A DNA stretch of 60,703 bases from Pseudomonas plecoglossicida NBRC 103162 = DSM 15088 (GTDB taxonomy: Bacteria > Pseudomonadota > Gammaproteobacteria > Pseudomonadales > Pseudomonadaceae): the NCBI RefSeq assembly GCF_000730665.1, contig NZ_BBIV01000036.1:1-60703 (forward strand), written 5' to 3'. The position numbers and the translations under genes are program-made. This document shows positions 1 to 6,402 of the stretch, piece by piece (within the stretch, counting starts at the first letter, position 1; each line of letters begins with the position of its first letter). A model generated the notes under the pieces. That model was not told the origin of the DNA, ran no database searches, and saw only the letters and a program-made list of their open reading frames with translations.

Positions 1-106
1 CAGACCAACCACTAAAGCTCCGCCTTAGCAATTGACGTAGAGGGCAAATGCAGGCAGATTGCCACCCATAAAAATAGTTACTAACTGTCTTACATAAACT
101 CACAAA

Positions 107-1219
107 TTGAATGGACATCATGTGAAGCTCTTAACAGATGATCACTACCTTCGCCAAAAACGAATTGCCAAGCAACGTAACTGGCAAAAGCATGGTCGTG
201 ACAAGACAAAAAATAATCCATATATTTGCCACCAGACGTCTGAAGAAAGCCTAACAATCGAAGCACCCGAGGTAATAGGACTTCACTCAAAAACTCTGCA
301 CTCCAACTTAACAAGATTCCTTTCCACGCTTAGAAAGGAGTCCTTACGTCAGCGCAGAATTCGAATTGACTTCAGCAAAACCAACAAGGTCATTAGCACT
401 GGTATGTTATTGATGCTTGCGGAGATCGATCGACTACGAACCGTACTGGGAGATAAGTGCAGAATAACCTGTAGTTACCCGCAAGATGAAACAGTTGAGA
501 AAGTTTTCCAGCAGATTGGTTTTTTCAACATCCTGGACAAGCCACATCGACTCGAAATAAATGAAGATGACATCACGGTAAAAAATTGGCGTTATGCCTC
601 CGGAGTCAGCGTCAACCCTAAAGATGCAGATATTTTACTGAAAGCTATCAGAGACAAAATCCCCAGAGGATACCTCCGCTTAGTCCCCGGCGTGAGCGAG
701 GCCATGGATAACGCTGTACACCATGCCTACTTGCGACCAAGGGAAGATCGGATCAGCAGAAGCGGACTTGATAAATCAAATGACAAACGATGGTGGGTAT
801 TTGCCCAGGTTAATGACGGTCGCCTTTCAGTTATATTCTGTGACTTAGGATTGGGCATCCCTGTAACACTCCCAGAAAAATGGTCAGAATCAATTAGTGA
901 TATTGTACGATTGACGTCACTTACCCCTGGGAAGCGTGACATGAGGATGATCCGGCGAGCGCTGGAGCTGGGACGTACTCGCACCGACCAAGGGCACCGA
1001 GGCAAAGGCTTAGCCCAAAACGTGATGAAAGCCGCAGAGGAACTGCAGGGTCGGCTCCATGTCTACAGCAATGCAGGCGTGGTAGGGGTTGATTTTTCCG
1101 AGGGAACCCCTACCTATATCCAAGGCGGCCACCAACGTTCTATACTGGGCACAGTCATTCAGTGGTCGGTGCCGATCACAGACGAGCAGGTACGGGAAGA
1201 TGAAAATGTCGAAAATTGA
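107..1219 (+). CDS. STAS-GHKL ATPase fusion protein, cargo gene
   Basis: A 370-residue protein that I read as a STAS-like region (about 85-145) followed by a GHKL-type ATPase fold. The ATPase boxes are visible: an N-box around E198-N202 ending in HHAY, a G1 box DLGLGIP at 246-252, and a G2 box GHRGKGL at 296-301. No phospho-accepting histidine or transmembrane segment is seen, so it resembles anti-sigma-type kinases rather than a sensor kinase. The chosen start is TTG at 107, because an in-frame stop lies at 95-97; GTG at 122 is an alternative. It overlaps the next gene by about 20 bases, so the two are probably co-translated. It is A/T-richer than the phage genes. Its function is unknown; the domain reading is fairly safe, the role is inference. 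Confidence 0.8.
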   Translation: MNGHHVKLLTDDHYLRQKRIAKQRNWQKHGRDKTKNNPYICHQTSEESLTIEAPEVIGLHSKTLHSNLTRFLSTLRKESLRQRRIRIDFSKTNKVISTGMLLMLAEIDRLRTVLGDKCRITCSYPQDETVEKVFQQIGFFNILDKPHRLEINEDDITVKNWRYASGVSVNPKDADILLKAIRDKIPRGYLRLVPGVSEAMDNAVHHAYLRPREDRISRSGLDKSNDKRWWVFAQVNDGRLSVIFCDLGLGIPVTLPEKWSESISDIVRLTSLTPGKRDMRMIRRALELGRTRTDQGHRGKGLAQNVMKAAEELQGRLHVYSNAGVVGVDFSEGTPTYIQGGHQRSILGTVIQWSVPITDEQVREDENVEN

Positions 1220-1526
1220 TATCTCTAAAGACTTCAGTGAATACCCTGCTGGGAGATACAGGGTAGACGGCGACTACTCCGGAGAAGTTTTCAGGGAGGA
1301 AATACTCGTGCCCAACCTACTTGAAAGTGACGTCGTAGAGATAGTTTTCGATGGCTCTATGGGATATGGCTCCTCATTTTTAGAAGAGGCATTCGGCGGC
1401 TTAGTAAGACTAGGTAAGTTTACAAAAGAAATCCTACATCGAAAACTTTCATTAAAATACAAAGAAGACCCATACCTTATCGAAGAGGTTTGGTATTACA
1501 TCGACTCCGCAAAAGCTCCAGCCTAA
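1200..1526 (+). CDS. STAS-like DUF4325 family protein
   Basis: A 108-residue protein carrying the hallmark of the STAS-like DUF4325 family, a glycine-rich stretch followed by a helix (DGSMGYGSSFLEEAFGG, residues 51-67). DUF4325 proteins are often found beside GHKL ATPases, so it is a natural partner or substrate for the upstream ATPase. The start is taken at ATG 1200; ATG 1206 has better spacing from the GGGAAG upstream and is equally possible. Both lie inside the end of the preceding gene, implying translational coupling. The third cassette gene begins 13 bases after its stop. No enzymatic residues are recognised. Family assignment is from sequence pattern; the interaction is inference. Confidence 0.75.
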   Translation: MKMSKIDISKDFSEYPAGRYRVDGDYSGEVFREEILVPNLLESDVVEIVFDGSMGYGSSFLEEAFGGLVRLGKFTKEILHRKLSLKYKEDPYLIEEVWYYIDSAKAPA

Positions 1527-1539
1527 TGGATATCTCGAT

Positions 1540-2064
1540 ATGGATTACGGGGACTTTCCAGCCTGGGTTGCACTTGCGATATCTCTCTATACGCACATAG
1601 CTCAAAACAGGCAGCAAAAGCGCTCTGCAGCAGAACAAGCGGAATCAGCAAAAAAAGCTGCAGAAGATCGAGACAAACTCAGGGAATCCGCAAAAGAAGA
1701 GCTTGCAAAAGTCAATCGCAAGCTCCGCTTGGAAAAAATGAGTCAAGACTTGGAAGAGTTATTAGCATTGACTCTTCAGTATTGGACTAGGGACGGCCGC
1801 GAGGGTGCCACATCAGCATTGATGCTCAAAGTCAAATTTAAAGATTTCTCATCACGGTGCCTTGAGTACAGGTCATTCCTGTGGGAGAGAGCTGGCGATG
1901 ATTTTTCTTTAGTCAGGAGGCATGTCACCGGCGGCCAATTTGAAGTTTTGAGCCGCCCTGCGTTACCTCCAAACGACCCGTTTATCAGTACAGCATCACG
2001 CCTTATATCCGACTTTCGGGAAAATGTGCGACGAGCCACTGATCGCCTTGATAGCTTGCGCTAG
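1540..2064 (+). CDS. Membrane-anchored coiled-coil protein, third gene of cargo cassette
   Basis: A 174-residue protein that I do not recognise. Residues about 7-20 (PAWVALAISLYTHI) could form a short membrane anchor. Residues about 22-75 are rich in Ala, Glu, Lys, Gln and Arg and look like a long coiled coil. The remaining 100 residues are a mixed, probably folded domain. The start ATG at 1540 is 13 bases after the DUF4325 stop, so it belongs to the same transcript. The layout of anchor, coiled coil and small domain is reminiscent of effector or sensor subunits in small phage-borne systems, but nothing in the sequence fixes a function. Confidence 0.65.
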   Translation: MDYGDFPAWVALAISLYTHIAQNRQQKRSAAEQAESAKKAAEDRDKLRESAKEELAKVNRKLRLEKMSQDLEELLALTLQYWTRDGREGATSALMLKVKFKDFSSRCLEYRSFLWERAGDDFSLVRRHVTGGQFEVLSRPALPPNDPFISTASRLISDFRENVRRATDRLDSLR

Positions 2065-2124
2065 CCTCATTTTTTGCTCATCTGCCCCCTCGGTGGTCAT
2101 GGGGGCGAATTATTTGGCAAGCAT

Positions 2125-2150
2125 TCGGCCCACGACCTTAGGTGGGCCGA
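2125..2150. terminator. Hairpin between convergent cargo cassette and Dam-like gene
   Basis: A 9-base-pair perfect stem (TCGGCCCAC at 2125-2133 with GTGGGCCGA at 2142-2150) lies between two convergent genes. There is no T-run on either side, so it may be a weak terminator or only an mRNA-stabilising stem. Confidence 0.35.
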
Positions 2151-2177
2151 GCCACAAAGCGGTTTCAGACTGTCTAG

Positions 2178-2972
2178 CTAGAAAAGCCCTCCCAACGACG
2201 ACGGCAGCCAGTTCATGATCACCAGCTCGCCGGCCACCTCCGCCTTGCCCTGTCGCTGGTTCGTGTTGCTGTAGCGGATATCCAAGCACTCGAAGTGGAA
2301 ACCGGCGAATGCACGCCGGATGTCTGGGTGGTCGTTGATGCTGACCATCACCTTGCCTTTGCACCGGCGCATGAACTCGGCCATGCGCTCGTACTCCTCG
2401 AAGGGGAAGTCCACACCATAGCCGGCGGTCTGCCAGTAGGGCGGATCCATATAGAAGAACGTGTGCGCTCGATCGTAGCGCTCAGCGCAGGCGAGCCATG
2501 AGAGATTCTCAACGTAGGTGCCGCCAAGACGCTGCCAGGCAGCAGACAAATTCTCCTCGATGCGCAGTAGGTTGATGGCCGGTCCAGTGGTGGCGGTACC
2601 GAAGGTCTGCCCGGTGACCTTGCCACCGAACGCATGCTGCTGCAGGTAAAAGAACCGGGCAGCACGCTGGATATCGGTCAGGGTTTCGGGGCGAGTCATT
2701 TTCTGCCACTCGAAGATCTGGCGGGAGCTGAGCGCCCACTTGAACTGGCGCACGAACTCCTCCAGGTGGTTCTGCACAACACGGTAGAGGGTGACCAGGT
2801 CACCGTTGAGATCATTCAGAACCTCCACTGGAGCAGGCTGAGGGCGCATGAAGAACAACGCGGCACCGCCGGCGAAGACTTCGACATAGCATTCATGAGG
2901 GGGAAAGAGGGGGATCAAGCGGTCGGCCAGGCGGCGTTTGCCACCCATCCAGGGGATGATTGGAGAGGTCAT
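2178..2972 (-). CDS. Dam-like DNA adenine N6-methyltransferase
   Basis: A 264-residue D12-class adenine methylase. The expected elements appear in order: P7-W-M-G-G-K-R near the N-terminus, the SAM-binding FAGG at 33-36, NDLNGDL at 53-59, and the catalytic DPPY at 176-179. It would transfer a methyl group from SAM to adenine in a short DNA site; GATC is possible from family resemblance but cannot be read from the sequence. The length fits phage-borne Dam-like enzymes. It is the last minus-strand gene, after the lysis cassette, a usual place for accessory genes. No restriction partner is seen nearby, so it is probably a solitary methylase protecting or marking phage DNA. Confidence 0.88.
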   Translation of the reverse strand: MTSPIIPWMGGKRRLADRLIPLFPPHECYVEVFAGGAALFFMRPQPAPVEVLNDLNGDLVTLYRVVQNHLEEFVRQFKWALSSRQIFEWQKMTRPETLTDIQRAARFFYLQQHAFGGKVTGQTFGTATTGPAINLLRIEENLSAAWQRLGGTYVENLSWLACAERYDRAHTFFYMDPPYWQTAGYGVDFPFEEYERMAEFMRRCKGKVMVSINDHPDIRRAFAGFHFECLDIRYSNTNQRQGKAEVAGELVIMNWLPSSLGGLF

Positions 2973-3124
2973 AGGTATGCAAGTCTTTACTGTATGGATA
3001 AACAGGTGTTAGGCTCGCCGCGCTTTGTGCACAAGGCAGAGGCTGCGGCTGGACTTGCAGGAAGGGTCTGCGGGTTCGGTGGGCCGGGCTGGATGTTGAC
3101 GCATCCACCCGGCTCGCCTCTTTA

Positions 3125-3685
3125 CTACTTGGTGACTTCGCGGACGTAGGCCTGACAGGCCTGCAGCGCGATCAGTCCCCGGTCAGCTTCGTTGGTGATG
3201 GCGACAATTCGTTGAGCATGCGCTCGGTCAAGTTGGGCGCGTATGGCTCCATGTACCAGGCCTCCGGTGTCGGCGGCTTCTCGCAGCCCACCGTCACTAC
3301 TCGAGGCGGTAAGGGCTCCGGCGTCGACAAGGACTGACAGCCGCAGATCAGCGGTAGCAAGCCGGTCACGCAGACGAGCCTGAGCTTGGTGAGCATCGTT
3401 CATTTCCTTCCAGTGCGTTTTGGTCTGGTCCTGCAGGCGAGCCTCCAGGGCGCGGCGCGCGCCCTGCTGCGCTGCCAGTTGATTGAGCGCCGATGCAGCG
3501 GCCTCTTCTCGCTCACGGCCGTATGCGCGGTCCTTATCCGCCAACTGTTTTCCATAATCGTCGGCCTGCTCAGCGAGCTGTTTACCGTAGGCATTGGCCT
3601 GCCAAACCCAGGCTGCCCGGGCGCCGATGGCGCACGCCATCACCAGCGCTACGAGCGCGATAATTCGAGTTCCCCAGGCGCTCAC
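3125..3685 (-). CDS. Rz-like i-spanin, inner-membrane lysis protein
   Basis: A 186-residue protein with one N-terminal membrane helix (about residues 7-25) followed by a long charged periplasmic coiled coil, the classic Rz layout. Spanins join inner and outer membranes to complete phage lysis. It starts four bases inside the end of the endolysin gene and contains the Rz1 gene in another frame. Position, topology and the nested partner make the call strong despite low sequence conservation in the family. Confidence 0.85.
   Translation of the reverse strand: MSAWGTRIIALVALVMACAIGARAAWVWQANAYGKQLAEQADDYGKQLADKDRAYGREREEAAASALNQLAAQQGARRALEARLQDQTKTHWKEMNDAHQAQARLRDRLATADLRLSVLVDAGALTASSSDGGLREAADTGGLVHGAIRAQLDRAHAQRIVAITNEADRGLIALQACQAYVREVTK
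3172..3396 (-). CDS. Rz1-like o-spanin lipoprotein, nested inside Rz
   Basis: A 74-residue proline-containing lipoprotein encoded entirely inside the Rz gene in a different frame. The signal sequence ends in the lipobox-like I-C-G-C, with the acylated cysteine predicted at residue 20. It would sit in the outer membrane and meet Rz across the periplasm. The fully embedded arrangement matches lambda Rz/Rz1. Confidence 0.82.
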   Translation of the reverse strand: MLTKLRLVCVTGLLPLICGCQSLSTPEPLPPRVVTVGCEKPPTPEAWYMEPYAPNLTERMLNELSPSPTKLTGD

Positions 3686-4233
3686 TGCAGCACCTCAAGC
3701 GCCCGCTGGTAGATGGCCTTGCGATCCTCCAGGCCATTGGTACCGCCGTTGACTCGCTTGGTGATGGCGAGGATGTCGCCCTTGTCGGCCAAGCTGTTCA
3801 AGCCCTCCCTGTGCCAGAACCAGCCAGCAGAGAGCGAGGCGTATACCGGCTGCTCAAGCAACTCTGGCGTGTTGAGCAGACGGCTGTCGCCGAACAACGC
3901 CTCGCTGCAGGCTTCATAGTTCGAACGCCCCGTCACCTGGATGAGCCCTCGACCACGGTACAGCTGGCCATCGCCGTCAGCGTCCGGCGTATTGCCCAGC
4001 CGCTGCGCTAAGCGGCCGGTGTCGTACTTCGACAGGTAGTCATCGCCGCCGAGTTCGCGCACGTACAAGAACTGGCCCGACTCGTGTCCTATCTGAGCGA
4101 GAAACGCGGCCATACGCAGCCGCGTGATGATCGCGTACTTGCCCATGGTGGCGTTGAGGCCGGGAACAAAAACGCCGGCTTTGCGGCCGGCGTTCGGGAG
4201 GATCTGCTGCAGCTGCTTTTCAGTAATAGGCAT
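3682..4233 (-). CDS. GH19-family endolysin (chitinase-like muramidase)
   Basis: A 183-residue glycoside hydrolase family 19 protein, the usual endolysin of Pseudomonas prophages. AQIGHES (46-52) carries the expected catalytic glutamate, Glu51, and YRGRGLIQVTGRSNY (92-106) is the substrate-cleft signature. There is no signal peptide, so export would rely on a holin. It overlaps Rz by four bases, giving an endolysin-Rz-Rz1 lysis block. The holin is not here but about 22 kb away next to the terminase. The early codons form a terminator-like hairpin, listed separately. Confidence 0.92.
   Translation of the reverse strand: MPITEKQLQQILPNAGRKAGVFVPGLNATMGKYAIITRLRMAAFLAQIGHESGQFLYVRELGGDDYLSKYDTGRLAQRLGNTPDADGDGQLYRGRGLIQVTGRSNYEACSEALFGDSRLLNTPELLEQPVYASLSAGWFWHREGLNSLADKGDILAITKRVNGGTNGLEDRKAIYQRALEVLQ
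4167..4194 (-). terminator. Terminator-like hairpin inside the endolysin coding region
   Basis: On the minus strand a perfect 9-base-pair stem (plus-strand arms 4171-4179 and 4186-4194) is followed by five T. It covers codons about 14-22 of the endolysin. It looks like an intrinsic terminator placed inside a gene, but the encoded residues (NAGRKAG) are also conserved in the family, so it may be a by-product of protein sequence. Confidence 0.4.
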
Positions 4234-4252
4234 CGCTTTGCTCCTTCAAGTC

Positions 4253-5305
4253 TCACGCCGGTGCTACATCCACCGTGCGCAGTGGTTTGGTTTGTTTGGT
4301 TTTCTTGCCCTTGGCCTTCGCCTTGCCCTTTTTGCCGCCGTTGCACTCGACGGTGGTCGACCAGCCGGCCGCGCTGAAGAGCTGCTCGACGCTTTCCAAC
4401 AGGTACTCGCCATCCAGACCACTCTTGAAGCCCTGGGCGCTGATGGTCCGTTCGGCAAACAGATCGGTGCGCCCGACCATTTCCAGGCGAACGCCGGCAG
4501 TACTCCGGTTGAATGCCGCGAGGCGGGCTTTAGCGGCCTGCTGAGCGGCGCTCTTGTCGGGATAGATATGCCGGTCGGTATGCACGCCCGGCACGCCATC
4601 CGGGGCGTCGTCGTTGTCCAGCTGCACCACCTGCAACTTGCCGGTCTTCTTGTCCTGGTGCTGGGTCTGCACGGCCTTTTGCGTGTTGCGATCACCTAGC
4701 CGGAACGAATAGCGGCTCACATCTGCGCGGGTGATGGTGACGACGGTGAGCGCCTTACCGCTTGTGCTCTGCCCACCCTGGCGGGGGAGTACCAGCAACT
4801 TGCCGCTGGCCACCTTGGCCGTGCAGTCGTATTGCTTGGCCAGGCGGGTGATGAAATTGAAATCGGATTCATTGCGCTGATCGACGCGGGGCACCTTGGT
4901 CTGCACCGAGCAACCCGGCGTCCAGCCGTTGCGTGCCGCCACGTCACCGACAATCTTGGCCAGGGACACGCTCTCCCAACTACCGCTGCGGGTGGTCTTG
5001 CCGCTGCCACGCATGTCGCTGGCCTTGCCGCGCAGAGTGATCGTGTCCGGCGGGCCGGTAACCTCGATCTCGTCCACTGTGTAACTGCCGAGGCGTGCCA
5101 GGGCTTGTGCGCTATAGCCCAGATAGACCTCGATCTTGGCTCCCCGCGAGGGCAGCGTGATGACCTGGTCACGGTCGTCTATGCGCAGCTCAAATTCGTC
5201 CGACTCCATGCCAGGCTTGTCCGAGGTGCGCAGCAGCAGGAGACGGTCATTGATAAGCGCGGTGATGTCCTTGCCATCCGCGACGATTTGGAACATGGGT
5301 TTCAT
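4253..5305 (-). CDS. Tail protein D (late control protein, baseplate hub)
   Basis: A 350-residue homologue of P2 gpD. In contractile tails this protein forms the hub that joins tube, baseplate and spike. The N-terminal half shows the family pattern: an early ADGKDIT segment, then a DELELRIDDR-like stretch, and later a region with RNESDFNFITRLAKQY. A GGAG ribosome site sits nine bases before ATG 5305. It is the last tail gene of the late operon and follows gpX, from which it is separated by a hairpin terminator. Confidence 0.9.
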   Translation of the reverse strand: MKPMFQIVADGKDITALINDRLLLLRTSDKPGMESDEFELRIDDRDQVITLPSRGAKIEVYLGYSAQALARLGSYTVDEIEVTGPPDTITLRGKASDMRGSGKTTRSGSWESVSLAKIVGDVAARNGWTPGCSVQTKVPRVDQRNESDFNFITRLAKQYDCTAKVASGKLLVLPRQGGQSTSGKALTVVTITRADVSRYSFRLGDRNTQKAVQTQHQDKKTGKLQVVQLDNDDAPDGVPGVHTDRHIYPDKSAAQQAAKARLAAFNRSTAGVRLEMVGRTDLFAERTISAQGFKSGLDGEYLLESVEQLFSAAGWSTTVECNGGKKGKAKAKGKKTKQTKPLRTVDVAPA

Positions 5306-5323
5306 GTGGACTGCTCCGGAATG

Positions 5324-5347
5324 AAAAACCCCGCACAGGGCGGGGTT
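5324..5347 (-). terminator. Intrinsic terminator between gpX and gpD
   Basis: An 8-base-pair GC-rich stem (plus-strand arms AACCCCGC 5327-5334 and GCGGGGTT 5340-5347) is followed on the minus strand by a T-run. It lies inside the late tail operon, so it must be read through or used to tune gpD and the lysis genes. Confidence 0.75.
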
Positions 5348-5366
5348 CGTGATGCGTAAAGCGGGA

Positions 5367-5573
5367 TCAATCCCAGAGGGTGACTTCCTCGATCTCGGCC
5401 GCGGCCAAGTCCGGCAGGTGAATCAGCACACCGGCGCGGAACGGCTGTGCCTCTTCGGCCAAGCCTTGGTTGGCCTGCAGCACCGCCTCCACGGTTCCCA
5501 CCAGGGTGCCGTAGTAGGCGTGGCACAGGCTGTCGAGCAGGTCGCCCTCAGACGTTCTGCATGTCATTGCCAT
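5367..5573 (-). CDS. Tail protein X (gpX, LysM-like)
   Basis: A 68-residue homologue of P2 gpX, a small LysM-like baseplate component. The family pattern is visible: an early TSEGDLLD, then CHAYYGT, then an NQGLAEE stretch and a hydrophobic I-H-L-P. I chose ATG 5573, overlapping the end of gpU by 26 bases, because GGAG lies about ten bases upstream; a TTG nine bases further upstream is too close to that site. Order U-X-D is as in P2-like phages. Confidence 0.85.
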   Translation of the reverse strand: MAMTCRTSEGDLLDSLCHAYYGTLVGTVEAVLQANQGLAEEAQPFRAGVLIHLPDLAAAEIEEVTLWD

Positions 5574-6393
5574 AAGCGACAAACTCCAGGCTAAAGGACT
5601 GCTTGCGAGGGATACCGCCAGCGAGCAGCGCGCCCTGCTCCTCGTCCACGTTCAACAGGCACCAGTTGCCCAACACTTCGCCATAACCTGTAGTCAGGGT
5701 CAGCGGCTGCAGGCGGCTGCCAATGGTGCGTAACTCGCTCAGTTGGCCTATGCCTCCCTTGAACAGCGGGAAGATCGCGCCCTTGATCGTCAGCCTGTCC
5801 TCGCCCTGCCCTACCGCCTGCTGCGCAATGTGGCGCGTCAGGCGCTCCTGGCCGGCCCAGCGGAAGGCGGTTTTACGCATCAGCTCATCAAACGCGGCCG
5901 TGTCCAGGTTGAAGTAATAGGGCTTCAGCTTCGGGTCTTGGGGCTGGATGATCAGCAGATGCGGGAACGGCTTAACCGCTGCGGCCGAAGGCGTCATGTC
6001 CGCCCCCAGAACGCTGCTCGGGAAAATGTTGCCGAGGCTCGGGCTCAGCGAGCCGGCAATGCGGTTGACGGCCGCGCCGGCCTTGCTGGTTTGTTCCTTG
6101 AGTGAGCCCAGGCGCTCCTGCACCTGGGAGGCCGCCGACACGACCTGGCTGTACTTCGCGGCTACCTGTCCGACAGCGGACTGTGCTGCGTTGATCTGGC
6201 GCATGGTGCGTTGCAGCTTCTCGCCGATTGCCGGTCCAACAATCGGCAGGTTTTCCAGCTCCGATGCCGCGCCAGTCATGTCGCTAACAGCGCCCGTGAG
6301 TGGCCCTAACATGCCATCAAGCCTGGTACGTCCAGCCATGCCGGCCGCCACCAGGGAAGACAACGTCGAGCCCAATAATTCCATGTAGCCCAT
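5548..6393 (-). CDS. Tail protein U (gpU)
   Basis: A 281-residue protein. Its C-terminal 130 residues, from about PHLLIIQPQDPK onward, match the P2 gpU pattern including the terminal QSFSLEFVAYGND. The N-terminal half is a long Ala- and Ser-rich helical extension not found in the short P2 protein. gpU takes part in tail completion. It lies just after the tape measure gene, as expected, and overlaps gpX. Confidence 0.87.
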   Translation of the reverse strand: MGYMELLGSTLSSLVAAGMAGRTRLDGMLGPLTGAVSDMTGAASELENLPIVGPAIGEKLQRTMRQINAAQSAVGQVAAKYSQVVSAASQVQERLGSLKEQTSKAGAAVNRIAGSLSPSLGNIFPSSVLGADMTPSAAAVKPFPHLLIIQPQDPKLKPYYFNLDTAAFDELMRKTAFRWAGQERLTRHIAQQAVGQGEDRLTIKGAIFPLFKGGIGQLSELRTIGSRLQPLTLTTGYGEVLGNWCLLNVDEEQGALLAGGIPRKQSFSLEFVAYGNDMQNV

Positions 6394-6402
6394 GGCACCT
6401 CC

